From the NCBI GenBank assembly GCA_031261745.1, contig JAISJC010000153.1, positions 1 through 64,000 on the forward strand: a stretch of 64,000 nucleotides of DNA. The letters run 5' to 3'. Source of the stretch: Oscillospiraceae bacterium (GTDB lineage Bacteria; Bacillota; Clostridia; Oscillospirales; Oscillospiraceae). A program made the translations under genes and the position numbers. Positions 1 through 9,628 of this stretch are shown piece by piece. Position 1 is the first letter of the stretch. Each line of letters starts with the position of its first letter. Below the pieces are notes generated by a model. The model was not told where the DNA came from and did no database searches. It saw nothing but the letters and a program-made list of their open reading frames with translations.

Positions 1-120
1 CACATAATAATCGGCGGAAATCCCGTCACGCAGGAGGCGTGCGAGTTCGTCGGCGCGGACGCCTGGGCAATCAACCCGCAGCTGACCGTAAGCACCTGCC
101 GCGACTGGGCGGCGAAATAG
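1..120 (+). CDS. C-terminal fragment of a cobalamin (corrinoid)-binding protein, truncated by window start
   Basis: Frame 1 reads HIIIGGNPVTQEACEFVGADAWAINPQLTVSTCRDWAAK*, typical of the end of B12-binding domains of MtaC/MtbC-like corrinoid proteins; lies directly upstream of a UroD-type methyltransferase. Confidence 0.65.
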   Translation, partial: HIIIGGNPVTQEACEFVGADAWAINPQLTVSTCRDWAAK

Positions 121-186
121 CGTATAGACAAAGAGCCGCTTATCCCGTATAATTAAAATAATAAGAACTATCAGGAGGGTAAAAAT

Positions 187-1266
187 ATGTCAGTGCCGAA
201 GTTTGATCCGAAAGAATTGAACATAGTATCTGAAATTTCCAGTTTTCCCGGCGCGCCGACCATTTCCGTATACAGTTTTCCGGTGACGCCGAGGGAGGCG
301 GTTATCGCGATGTACAAGCGCGAGGCCGTCTGGCAGATTACCGGTATGGAGCAGAAGATGTTTAACCCGCGGATTAATCCCGACAACATCGTCAAGGCTC
401 TCGTTTCCGACGGTCCCGGACGGCTGGCGGCCGCCGGCGGCAAGGATATTTTCGGAATCGAATGGGAATACGTCGCGCAGGTCGGCGGTTCGACCGTCCG
501 CCCCGGTACGCCGTTCCTCGCGGACGCCAACGAGTGGTACGACAAGGTCGTCTGGCCGGATATCGACTCGTGGGACTGGGCGGGAGCCGCGAAAGAAAAC
601 GAGCAGTACCTCGCCACGGACAATTATGTCATCAGCTACCTGTTTACGGGCTGGTATGAGCGGCTGATCTCCTTTATGGATTTTGAACCCGCCATTATGG
701 CGATGGTTGACGAGGATCAGACCGACGCTGTTAAGGCCCTGTTTGACAAGCTGTCCGACCTGTATATCAGGATTATCGACAAATACCTCGAATATTTCCC
801 GCAAATCGACGGCTTTTGCGTCCACGACGACTGGGGTTCGCAGAAGGACACGTTTTTCTCCCCCGCCATCGTCACCGAGATGATTGTACCATATATGAAA
901 AGGGTCACCGACCACCTGCATTCCAAGGGCAAGTTCTGCGATCTGCACAGCTGCGGCCAGCTTTTCAAGCAGATTCCGAACATAATCGCCGCCGGCTGGG
1001 ATTCTTGGAGCGGTCAGTTGGAGATAAATGATTTCACCAAACTTTATGATGCGTTCGGCGACAAGCTCATCATCGGCATCGCAACCGACCCGTCCGTTTC
1101 CCCCGCCGCGTCCGAGGACGAGCTGCGCGCCGCCGCCGTGGATTTCGCGGACAAATTCTGCGACGCGAAAAAGCCGTCGATGCTCAATTTTTACAGCAAT
1201 ATGTCGCTTCCGCGGGTGTTCCGCGAGGAGCTTTACATCCGTTCCCGCGAGCATTACAGTGCTTAG
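187..1266 (+). CDS. Uroporphyrinogen decarboxylase-family (MtaA/MtvB-like) corrinoid methyltransferase
   Basis: 359 aa; UroD-like fold signatures (FCVHDDWGSQKDTFFSPAIVTEMIVPYMKRVTDHLHSKGKFCDLHSCGQ); RBS aggaggg upstream; adjacent to corrinoid protein end. Confidence 0.8.
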   Translation: MSVPKFDPKELNIVSEISSFPGAPTISVYSFPVTPREAVIAMYKREAVWQITGMEQKMFNPRINPDNIVKALVSDGPGRLAAAGGKDIFGIEWEYVAQVGGSTVRPGTPFLADANEWYDKVVWPDIDSWDWAGAAKENEQYLATDNYVISYLFTGWYERLISFMDFEPAIMAMVDEDQTDAVKALFDKLSDLYIRIIDKYLEYFPQIDGFCVHDDWGSQKDTFFSPAIVTEMIVPYMKRVTDHLHSKGKFCDLHSCGQLFKQIPNIIAAGWDSWSGQLEINDFTKLYDAFGDKLIIGIATDPSVSPAASEDELRAAAVDFADKFCDAKKPSMLNFYSNMSLPRVFREELYIRSREHYSA

Positions 1267-1335
1267 GAACCACCTGAAAATAATTAAAACTGATTGATAA
1301 TTAAAAAAAATCACTTGATAATAAAAAAAACGCTC

Positions 1336-1364
1336 TTGTGTGGTCGATGAAAGTCTGGTATACT
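1336..1364 (+). promoter_or_regulatory. Putative sigma-A type promoter for the nuoE-like operon
   Basis: TTGTGT - 17 nt - TATACT, upstream of the ATG at 1413. Confidence 0.4.
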
Positions 1365-1412
1365 TATATACTATACGTATACGCAAATGATTGAATTATC
1401 GGGGGTGTCCAT

Positions 1413-1934
1413 ATGTGTGAAAATTGCGGCGCGCTGAAACAGCGCGCCGACTTCTCCGCACTCGATCCCGTTCTTGACGGGTATGTCGGCGTGCGCGGAA
1501 GTCTCATTACGATTTTACAAAAAGCGCAGGATATTTACGGGTATCTCGCAGAGGAGACGATAGATTATATCGCCTTGCGCACGGGTACGAAGCCGGCTAA
1601 GATTTTCGGCGTCGCGACGTTTTACGCGCAGTTCCGTTTGAATCCGATCGGCAAGAACCTGATTATGCTCTGTAAGGGTACGGCCTGTCACGTCAACGGC
1701 GCGGACGATATCGAGGAGAGCGTCATCGACCTTCTCGGCGTGCGCGACGGGGAGACGACGGAGGACGGTGTGTTTACGCTGAACAATGTCGCGTGCCTCG
1801 GCTGCTGTTCGCTCGCGCCCGTGATGATGATTCGCGGCACGGACGGCGAGGAGACATTCGGCAACCTCACAAAGGATAAAGTTCGCGCGATACTCAACGA
1901 CATACGCGCGCGGGAAACGGCGGTGGCGGTATGA
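1413..1934 (+). CDS. nuoE: NuoE/HndA-like thioredoxin-fold [2Fe-2S] NADH oxidoreductase subunit
   Basis: 173 aa; 'GTACHVNGADDIEES...NNVACLGCCSLAPVMMI' is a typical NuoE Cys pattern. Confidence 0.9.
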   Translation: MCENCGALKQRADFSALDPVLDGYVGVRGSLITILQKAQDIYGYLAEETIDYIALRTGTKPAKIFGVATFYAQFRLNPIGKNLIMLCKGTACHVNGADDIEESVIDLLGVRDGETTEDGVFTLNNVACLGCCSLAPVMMIRGTDGEETFGNLTKDKVRAILNDIRARETAVAV

Positions 1935-3688
1935 CAGCTACAAGAGTCGTGGTCGGACAGGGCAGCTGCGGCGTCGCCTCCGGCGCGAAAAAAACGACGG
2001 CGGCACTCGAACAGCTCATCGCGGACTTCGGGCTGAATATTCCCGTCGAAATCACGGGCTGCGTCGGCAACTGCTACCTTGAACCCATTGTGGATGTTTA
2101 CGGCGCGGACGGGCTGCAAGCGCGCTACGTTAAGGTTCAGGCGGAGAACGCCTCCGCGATTGTCGAGCGGCACCTGAAAGCCGGCGAGATAGCGGACGAG
2201 CTGTTAATTTCCGAAGTTGACGGTGAGTTTCTGTCGCATCAGAACCGCATCGTGCTGCGCAACGCGGGCATTATTAACCCTGAGAGCATTGACGCATATA
2301 TCGCCGTCGGCGGCTACAAACCCGCCGAAAAGGTGCTGACGTCAATGACGTCCGAGCAGGTCATCGACGAGATTAAGGTCTCCGGTCTGCGCGGCCGCGG
2401 CGGCGCGGGCTTCCCGACCTGGTTCAAGTGGGACGCGGCGGCGAAGAATGACGCCGACGAGAAATTTATGGTGTGCAACGCGGACGAGGGCGACCCCGGC
2501 GCGTTTATGGACCGCTCCGTTCTGGAAGGCGACCCGCATTCGTTATTAGAGGGTATGCTTATCGGCGGATACGCGATCGGCGCGACCGAGGGCGTGATTT
2601 ACGTCCGCGCGGAATATCCGCTGGCTATTAAGCGGCTGGAACTCGCGTTGGAGCAGGCGCGCGAGCGCGGCTACCTGGGCAAAGGCATATTCGGCACGGC
2701 GACGAACTTCGACATCCGCATTAAGGCGGGCGCGGGCGCGTTCGTCTGCGGCGAGGAGACGGCACTTATCGCGTCGCTTGAAGGCGAGCGCGGAATGCCG
2801 CGGTTAAAGCCGCCGTTCCCGGCGCAAAAAGGCTTTTGGCAAAAACCGACGAATATCAACAACGTCGAGACATTCGCGAATGTCCCGTGGATAATAGAGC
2901 GCGGCGGCGCGGCGTTTGCCGCGATAGGCACGGAGAAGAGCGCGGGTACAAAGGTTTTCGCACTCGCGGGGAAAATCAAAAAAGGCGGACTCGTCGAGGT
3001 TCCAATGGGTCAGCCGCTGCGCGACGTTATCTTCGGCATCGGCGGCGGAATTAAGAACGACAAGGAATTTAAGGCCGTGCAGATGGGCGGCCCGTCGGGC
3101 GGCTGTATCCCCGCGGAGCTTATCGACACGCCCGTGGACTACGAGAACATTACGAAAACAGGCGCAATCGTCGGCTCCGGCGGTATGATCGTTATGGACG
3201 AGACGACGTGTATGGTGGATATGGCGCGTTACTTCCTCGACTTCACGCGCAACGAGTCCTGCGGCAAGTGCAACTATTGCCGCGTAGGCACGAAGCGTAT
3301 GCTTGAAATCCTCGAACGCATTACCGCGGGCGAGGGTCGCGACGGCGACATTGAACTGTTGGAAGAGCTGGCGCAGAAAATCAAGGACGGCAGTATGTGC
3401 GGCCTCGGACAGACCGCGCCGAACCCCGTTCTGACGACGATTCGGTATTTCCGCAACGAATTTGAGGATCATATACACAACAAGCACTGCACGGCGCACT
3501 CCTGCCGCGCGCTGCTGACGTTTGAGATTACCGACAAGTGCGTCGGCTGTACGATGTGCGCCAAGAACTGTCCCGTGGAGGCAATCAGCGGCAAGCCGAA
3601 GGAACAGCACGTCATTGACGCCGAGAAGTGCATAAAATGCGGGAAGTGTGAATCCTCCTGCAAATTCAGCGCGATTACTCGCGATTAG
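1931..3688 (+). CDS. nuoF: NuoF/HndC (HydB)-like NADH-binding flavoprotein with N-terminal [2Fe-2S] and C-terminal 2x[4Fe-4S] domains
   Basis: 585 aa; 'GLRGRGGAGFPTWFKW', 'CNADEGDPGAFMDRSVLEGDPH', 'ESCGKCNYCRVGTKRMLEIL', C-terminal CVGCTMCAKNCPVEAI/CIKCGKCESSCKFSAI; 4-nt overlap with the preceding gene. Confidence 0.93.
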   Translation: MTATRVVVGQGSCGVASGAKKTTAALEQLIADFGLNIPVEITGCVGNCYLEPIVDVYGADGLQARYVKVQAENASAIVERHLKAGEIADELLISEVDGEFLSHQNRIVLRNAGIINPESIDAYIAVGGYKPAEKVLTSMTSEQVIDEIKVSGLRGRGGAGFPTWFKWDAAAKNDADEKFMVCNADEGDPGAFMDRSVLEGDPHSLLEGMLIGGYAIGATEGVIYVRAEYPLAIKRLELALEQARERGYLGKGIFGTATNFDIRIKAGAGAFVCGEETALIASLEGERGMPRLKPPFPAQKGFWQKPTNINNVETFANVPWIIERGGAAFAAIGTEKSAGTKVFALAGKIKKGGLVEVPMGQPLRDVIFGIGGGIKNDKEFKAVQMGGPSGGCIPAELIDTPVDYENITKTGAIVGSGGMIVMDETTCMVDMARYFLDFTRNESCGKCNYCRVGTKRMLEILERITAGEGRDGDIELLEELAQKIKDGSMCGLGQTAPNPVLTTIRYFRNEFEDHIHNKHCTAHSCRALLTFEITDKCVGCTMCAKNCPVEAISGKPKEQHVIDAEKCIKCGKCESSCKFSAITRD

Positions 3689-3694
3689 GAGGGT

Positions 3695-6600
3695 TTGCAT
3701 ATGAAAACATTTACTTTGAATATCGACGGGCGCGAGTTGACCGCGCAGCCCGGACAGACGATACTGAACGTGGCACGCGAGAACGGGATAAGAATCCCGA
3801 CGCTGTGCTACGACGACCGGACGGAGATTTACGGCGCGTGCGGACTGTGCGTCGTCGAGGTTGAGGGCAACGCAAAGCTCGTCAAGGCCTGCGCCACGGA
3901 AATTTCCGACAATATGACGGTCCATACGGACACGCCGCGTGTGCGCGAGTCCCGCCGCACCAATTTAGAGCTGTTGCTGTCGAACCACACCGGCGACTGC
4001 CGCGGTCCCTGCGCGCTCAACTGCCCCGCCGGCACGGACTGTCAGGGGTACGTCGGACTCATCGCCAACGGCGAGAACGAGGCCGCAATCCGCCTGATAA
4101 AGGACAAAATACCGCTTCCGGCGTCCATCGGGCGCGTGTGTCCGCACCTGTGCGAGGCGGCGTGCCGCCGCGGTTTAGTCGAGGACCCCATATCTATCGC
4201 GCAGTTAAAGCGATTCGCGGGCGATCTCGACCTCGCGGGCGACGCCCCGTATACTCCCGATGTCGCGGCGGACACGGGCAAGCGCGTCGCCGTCATCGGC
4301 GGCGGCCCCTACGGAATTTCCGTCGCGTACTTCCTGCGCCGTCTCGGTCACGCGGTTACGATTATCGACGCTATGCCGAAGCTCGGCGGTATGCTGCGCT
4401 ACGGTATTCCCGAATATCGCCTGCCCAAGGCGGTTTTGGATGCGGAGATTGACCTCATTGCGAAGATGGGCGTGACGGTCGTCACGGACACGCGCGTCGG
4501 TACGGACATCGCGTTTGACGATATCCGCAAAAAGTTTGACGCGGTGTGCCTCGGCATAGGCGCGTGGGTGTCTACGGGTACGGGTGCCGCAGGTGAGGAC
4601 TTGCCCGGCGTCCTCGGCGGCATCGACTTTCTGCGCTCTGTCGTGCGCGGCGAACCGGAAAAAATCGGCCGTCGCGTCGCCGTCGTCGGCGGCGGCAACA
4701 CGGCTATGGACGCGTGCCGCACCGCCGTCCGCCTCGGTGCGGATACGGTATACAACATCTACCGCCGCACAAAGGACGAAATGCCCGCCGACGCTATCGA
4801 AATCGAGGAAGCGGAGGAGGAGGGCGTCGTATTCAAGAACCTCACAAACCCGTTGGAGATTCTCGCCGGTGCGGACGGACGCGCCGCGCGCGTAGTTTTA
4901 CAGGTTATGCGTTTGGGCGAGCCGGACAAATCGGGCCGCCGCGCGCCCGTACCGATAGAGGGCGAGACCGAGACGCTGGAAATAGACACCGTAATCCTCG
5001 CGACGGGTCAGTCCGTGAATGCCGACGGCATTGACGGCATCGACCTCACCCGCAAAAAAGGCGTCGCCTACGACGCGTCGACGTTTATGACCGCGATTCC
5101 CGGCGTTTTCGCCGGCGGAGACTGCGGCAACGATAAGATTTCAATCGCCATTGAGGCGATAGCCGACGCGGAGAAATCCTCGTCGGTGATAGACTCATAT
5201 CTGCGCGGCGAGACTGTCGGTTACAAAAAGCCGTACGTCCACGAGCGCGACGACGTGACCGAAAAGACGATTGAGGACCGCGAGCGGCAGTTCCGCGCCG
5301 CGCAGGTGACCGTTCCCACCGAGATTCGCCGCGGGAATTTCCTCGAAATTTACGAGTCTCTCACGCCCGAAGCGGCGCAGAGCGAGGCCTCGCGCTGCCT
5401 CGAATGCGGCTGCGGCGACTATTTTGACTGCACGCTTGTCAGCTGCGCGCGTGAATATTCCGTCCTGCCGGAGCGTTTCGCGGGCGAGAAGAACGCGCCG
5501 GAGTATTACGACGACCACCCGTTTATTACGCGCGACCCGAACAAGTGCATACTGTGCGGACTGTGCGTGCGCGTGTGCGACGAGGTCATCGGTGTCGGCG
5601 CGCTCGGACTCACGGAGCGCGGATTTGACGCCGTTGTGCGCCCCGCACTCGGCAGACCGTTGCAGGACGCGGGTTGCGTCTCCTGCGGTATGTGCGTCTC
5701 CGTCTGCCCGACGGGCGCGTTGCAGGAAAAACTTCCGATGAAAAAATCCGTCCCGTTGGAGACGGTTTCCACCAAGACAACGTGCGCGTACTGCTCCGTC
5801 GGCTGCTCAATTTCCGTGGAATCCCACGGCAAGCTGCTCGTCAGGGCTTTGCCGGACAACGACGGCATTGTGAACGGCGGCTTGCTGTGCCACCGCGGCC
5901 GCTTCGGGTTTAACGAGGCGACGGGCGAGGACAGGCTCACCGCTCCCCGCATACTGAACAACGGTACGCCGGTCGAGACGGATTTCAACGACGCGATTAA
6001 GCGCGCGGCTGAGGGTTTGCGGTCGGGCGCGGCGGCAATCGCCGTCTCACCGCGCTTCACGAATGAAGAGATTTACGCCGTGCGGTCCCTCGCGGACGCC
6101 GTCGGCGCGAAGCTGTTCTCGTTCGACAACGTGCCGGACGGCATCGAAACCGTTCTCGGCGGCGCGCGCTCTCCGAACAAGATTGAAGAACTGCTCGGCA
6201 CGGAACTTATCATCGCCGTCGGCTTTGACCCCGCCGAGAACCCCGTCGTCGGGCTGAAACTGCGCCACGCGGCGAAAGCCGGCGCGGAGGTCGTGCTGAT
6301 CAACCCGTTTGAGGGTTACGGCGACTTCGGCTACGCAAGCGAAATCATCAACACGGAGGACAGTACGGAGCTTCTGCGCGGAACACTCGCCGCGCTGATA
6401 AGTTCCGGCAAAACCTCACCCGCCGCAGGCTTCGACGCGCTGAAAGCGGGTCTTGCGGACGCAATTCCGTCCGATACGGCAAAGAATCTCGCGGCGCGGT
6501 ATTCCGCGGTGAAAAATGCGATGCTCGTGTTCCAGCGCAGCGTCGTGTCGCCGGAGTGCGCGGCGACGCTCGCGCAGCTCGCGCTCGTGTCGGGTCACAT

Positions 6601-7096
6601 CGACTCACCGAGCGACGGGATTTTACAGGTTTTCGCGAAGAACAACAGCCGCGGTCTGCTCGACCTCGGCATAACCTCCGGCGCGGAAGCCCTCGCGGGC
6701 GTCAAGTCGCTTCTGATATTCGGCGAGGACCCGGAGACTTTGCCGGAGCTGGATTTCCTCGCGGTCTGCGACACGCACCTGACAAAAACTGCTCTGACCG
6801 CCGATGTGGTTATCCCCGGCACGGGCGCGCAGCAGACGAACGGCACGTTCACGAACACCGAGGGTCGGATTCTTCCCGTGCGCGGCAGTTTGCTCGACGA
6901 CAAGGTTCCGACGAACCGTCAAATCGCGCAGGAGCTTGCGCGCATATTCGGGCGCGACATCGCCCCCGAAGTAACCGGCGAACCTGTCCCGACGTTGACG
7001 GCGGCGTTGCTGAAACCCATTGCGTCGGCAAAGCTGACAGACAGGCACGCGACCTCCGACTACCTCCAAAACAAAATCGACGCCAAGCGCGTTTAG
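3695..7096 (+). CDS. Fusion protein: [2Fe-2S] domain + GltD/NfnB-like FAD/NAD(P) oxidoreductase + [4Fe-4S] ferredoxin + NuoG-like molybdopterin-fold domain
   Basis: 1133 aa; CYDDRTEIYGACGLC (2Fe-2S), CPAGTDCQGYVGL...VAVIGGGPYGISVAYFLRRLGHAVTIID (GltD), CILCGLCVRVCDEV/CVSCGMCVSVCPTGAL, then CAYCSVGCSISVES...LLCHRGRFGFN. Confidence 0.88.
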   Translation: MHMKTFTLNIDGRELTAQPGQTILNVARENGIRIPTLCYDDRTEIYGACGLCVVEVEGNAKLVKACATEISDNMTVHTDTPRVRESRRTNLELLLSNHTGDCRGPCALNCPAGTDCQGYVGLIANGENEAAIRLIKDKIPLPASIGRVCPHLCEAACRRGLVEDPISIAQLKRFAGDLDLAGDAPYTPDVAADTGKRVAVIGGGPYGISVAYFLRRLGHAVTIIDAMPKLGGMLRYGIPEYRLPKAVLDAEIDLIAKMGVTVVTDTRVGTDIAFDDIRKKFDAVCLGIGAWVSTGTGAAGEDLPGVLGGIDFLRSVVRGEPEKIGRRVAVVGGGNTAMDACRTAVRLGADTVYNIYRRTKDEMPADAIEIEEAEEEGVVFKNLTNPLEILAGADGRAARVVLQVMRLGEPDKSGRRAPVPIEGETETLEIDTVILATGQSVNADGIDGIDLTRKKGVAYDASTFMTAIPGVFAGGDCGNDKISIAIEAIADAEKSSSVIDSYLRGETVGYKKPYVHERDDVTEKTIEDRERQFRAAQVTVPTEIRRGNFLEIYESLTPEAAQSEASRCLECGCGDYFDCTLVSCAREYSVLPERFAGEKNAPEYYDDHPFITRDPNKCILCGLCVRVCDEVIGVGALGLTERGFDAVVRPALGRPLQDAGCVSCGMCVSVCPTGALQEKLPMKKSVPLETVSTKTTCAYCSVGCSISVESHGKLLVRALPDNDGIVNGGLLCHRGRFGFNEATGEDRLTAPRILNNGTPVETDFNDAIKRAAEGLRSGAAAIAVSPRFTNEEIYAVRSLADAVGAKLFSFDNVPDGIETVLGGARSPNKIEELLGTELIIAVGFDPAENPVVGLKLRHAAKAGAEVVLINPFEGYGDFGYASEIINTEDSTELLRGTLAALISSGKTSPAAGFDALKAGLADAIPSDTAKNLAARYSAVKNAMLVFQRSVVSPECAATLAQLALVSGHIDSPSDGILQVFAKNNSRGLLDLGITSGAEALAGVKSLLIFGEDPETLPELDFLAVCDTHLTKTALTADVVIPGTGAQQTNGTFTNTEGRILPVRGSLLDDKVPTNRQIAQELARIFGRDIAPEVTGEPVPTLTAALLKPIASAKLTDRHATSDYLQNKIDAKRV

Positions 7097-7136
7097 TGAA
7101 AATACCCGCCCAAGTTAATATTAAGGAGGTATCGCA

Positions 7137-7553
7137 ATGAATATCGCAGTACGTTATCAGTCGAAAACCGGCCACACGGCAAAGGTCGCCGACGCAATCG
7201 CAAATGCACTTGGGGTCAAGGCGGAGCCGATTACCGTTCCGGTTTCGCCGGACACGGATTTGCTCTTCCTCGGCGGCGCGCTGTATATGATTTACGGCTG
7301 CAACATTGACCCCGACCTCGTGAAGTACATTGCGGAGCTTCCGCCGACCGTCAAGCGCGCCGCGCTTTTCGGGACGTCCGCGCTTATGACTTTCGGAAAC
7401 AAGCGGATGCTGAAACATTTCCGGACAAAAGCGATTGAGGTCTGCGCCGAGAATTTCCACTGCTACGGCGAGTTCAAGGGCCTGCAAAAAGGTCATCCTG
7501 ACCAAAAGGATCTGGACGACGCGGCGGCGTGGGCGAAGCGAATCGGCAACTAA
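7137..7553 (+). CDS. Flavodoxin-like protein
   Basis: 138 aa; N-term 'MNIAVRYQSKTGHTAKVADAIANALG' flavodoxin FMN-loop pattern. Confidence 0.8.
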   Translation: MNIAVRYQSKTGHTAKVADAIANALGVKAEPITVPVSPDTDLLFLGGALYMIYGCNIDPDLVKYIAELPPTVKRAALFGTSALMTFGNKRMLKHFRTKAIEVCAENFHCYGEFKGLQKGHPDQKDLDDAAAWAKRIGN

Positions 7554-7582
7554 CAGATATACTCCCACCGACATAATTAAAA

Positions 7583-7630
7583 CCTCCGTTTGATTTGACA
7601 GCCTGATTAGGGCATCAAATCAAACGGAGG
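7583..7630. terminator. Hairpin terminator between convergent genes
   Basis: CCTCCGTTTGATTT...AAATCAAACGGAGG perfect inverted repeat. Confidence 0.7.
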
Positions 7631-7653
7631 TAAAATTATAATGTAAACGCAAC

Positions 7654-8550
7654 TTAAACGGGTAAAAAAACTCTGAACGCCGTCCCTTTTCCGACCTCGG
7701 ATTCAAGCTCGATATTCCCGCCGTGAAGCTCGGTGATTTTCTTCACGAGCGACAGACCGAGACCGTTGCCGCCGAGCGCGCGGTCGCGCGACTTGTCCGC
7801 CTTGTAGAAGCGTTCAAACAGGTGGATTCTATCCTCTTCCGCAATGCCGATTCCCGAATCCGCAACGGTAACGCGGACGCGCCCGCCGTCCCGCGTGAGC
7901 GAAATGTCGATTTTGCCGCCCTCAGGCGTGAACTTTATCGCGTTGTGCAGCAGGTTGACCCAGACCTGCGTCAGCAGCTCCTCGTCGCCGCTGATCTCGA
8001 CCTTTTCGAGCGCGAGCGACAGTTCAATCTTCTTCGCCGTCCACTGCGGCTCCGACATCAGAACGGCGTTTTCAAGTTGCTTGTCCAATCGGAACACCGC
8101 TTTTTTCAGCGGCTCCGCGTCCGCGTCAAGCGAGGACAGTTTCAGCAGATTGTCGCTGAGTTTTGACAGCCGCCTGCTCTCGCTTTCGATTATTTCGAGG
8201 TAGTGCGTCCGCAGCTCCGGCGACAGGTCGCCGTTTCTCAGCAGCGCGGCGAAGCCGGTAATCGACGTCAGCGGCGACTGAATCTCGTGCGACACGTTTG
8301 ACACGAAATCCTGCCGCAGTTGCTCCACGGTGCCGAGCTCGCGCGCCATTTTATTCAGTCGTTCCGTCAGCTCCGAAAGGGGGTGATGTTCGCCGCCGTC
8401 TATTCGCACGTTGAAGTCCCCGTGCGCGATTCTGTCAATCGCGTTGTTAATGTTGTCAAACAGCGCGAACTTGCCGTGCTGCCTCGCGCAGGAGACCGCC
8501 AAAACCCACACCGCCGCCGCAAGCGGAATCAGCAAGTAGCGTTTTTTCAT
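7654..8550 (-). CDS. Sensor histidine kinase
   Basis: HisKA 'FVSNVSHEIQSPLTSITGFAALL', HATPase 'DSGIGIAEEDRIHLFERFYKADKSRDRALGGNGLGLSLVKKI'. Probable start at MKKRYLLIP. Confidence 0.92.
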   Translation of the reverse strand: MKKRYLLIPLAAAVWVLAVSCARQHGKFALFDNINNAIDRIAHGDFNVRIDGGEHHPLSELTERLNKMARELGTVEQLRQDFVSNVSHEIQSPLTSITGFAALLRNGDLSPELRTHYLEIIESESRRLSKLSDNLLKLSSLDADAEPLKKAVFRLDKQLENAVLMSEPQWTAKKIELSLALEKVEISGDEELLTQVWVNLLHNAIKFTPEGGKIDISLTRDGGRVRVTVADSGIGIAEEDRIHLFERFYKADKSRDRALGGNGLGLSLVKKITELHGGNIELESEVGKGTAFRVFLPV

Positions 8551-9224
8551 TCCGGCACCTCCAAACGGTATCCCAAGCCGCGGATTGTCGTGATTTTGAA
8601 CCCGCATTTATTCGCGGGGAACCGCTCGCGCAGCCGGTTTATATGCACGTCAAGCGTCCGCTCGTTCCCCTCGAAATCATAGCCCCAGACGTCCTCGATT
8701 ATCGCGTCACGCGCGAGCGTCCTGCCGGCGGAGGCCGCGAGCTTCCAGAGAAGCTCGAACTCTTTCATCGGAATATCGGTTTTTTCACCGCCGGTGGTGA
8801 CGCTGTAACTCTCCCTGTCTATGATTGCGGCTCCCACGGAAATCACCTGCGCCGACTCGATTTTGTACCGCCGCAGAAGTGCCTTAACGCGCATAATCAG
8901 CTCCGCGCTCTCAAACGGCTTAGTGAGGTAGTCGTCCGTGCCGCGCTCAAACCCGATGGCTTTCTGCGATATATCCGACTTCGCGGTCAGCATCAGAATC
9001 GGCCTGTCGCCGTAGTACTGCCGCAGGAGCTTACACAGCTCGAACCCGTCGAGCTGCGGCATCATCACGTCGATGATGTACAGGTCGGGGTTTTCGGCGT
9101 CCGCTTTGGTGAGGGCGTCGCGCCCGTTTACCGCGTCAACGACGGAGAAACGCTCATTTTTCAGCAGCGTCGCCACAAGTTCGCGGATATATTCGTCATC
9201 GTCAACGACCATTATCTTCGGCAT
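8547..9224 (-). CDS. OmpR/PhoB-family response regulator
   Basis: MPKIMVVDDDEYIRELV..., winged-helix C-terminus 'DVHINRLRERFPANKCGFKITTIRGLGYRLE'; 4-nt overlap with kinase. Confidence 0.93.
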   Translation of the reverse strand: MPKIMVVDDDEYIRELVATLLKNERFSVVDAVNGRDALTKADAENPDLYIIDVMMPQLDGFELCKLLRQYYGDRPILMLTAKSDISQKAIGFERGTDDYLTKPFESAELIMRVKALLRRYKIESAQVISVGAAIIDRESYSVTTGGEKTDIPMKEFELLWKLAASAGRTLARDAIIEDVWGYDFEGNERTLDVHINRLRERFPANKCGFKITTIRGLGYRLEVPE

Positions 9225-9292
9225 CCCACACACCTCCGTTACCCTTGATTATAGCATAATACCACGCGAATGTAAACGGAGGATAAACCGCT

Positions 9293-9628
9293 TTATGCGT
9301 GCGTGCCGCGCACCACCGCTATCCCGCGGGTCTCGATTATGCCCGCGATTTGCGTAATTATCTCGCACTCTACGCCCGGCGAAGGCTCGGAACAGATGCC
9401 GATATGCACGCAGTCCGCCCCGTCTTTTTCAAGGCGCGCGATTTTCTTCGCCATATTTTCGTCGGTCGGGTCGCTGCCGCAGCCGTTGCACTGCATAAAC
9501 GCGACAAGCCGCGCCGGCTCCCCGTATGCGGAAAAGCTACCGGTTTTTTCGTTGAACGCCTTCATACACGCCGCGCCCGTACAGACGTCGGCGGCCTTGC
9601 GGCAAGTGAGAATTGCAATATTTTTCAT
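9293..9628 (-). CDS. CGGC domain-containing protein (predicted metal-binding)
   Basis: MKNIAILTCRKAADVCTGAACMKAFNEKTGSFSAY...LVAFMQCNGCGSDP; overlaps the ABC ATPase gene start region. Confidence 0.75.
   Translation of the reverse strand: MKNIAILTCRKAADVCTGAACMKAFNEKTGSFSAYGEPARLVAFMQCNGCGSDPTDENMAKKIARLEKDGADCVHIGICSEPSPGVECEIITQIAGIIETRGIAVVRGTHA

Noticed and set aside
3695-7096. Formate dehydrogenase alpha subunit
   Set aside because: Molybdopterin-fold part is too short and I see no Sec/Cys active-site motif of FdhF (no CHS/UH-type region).
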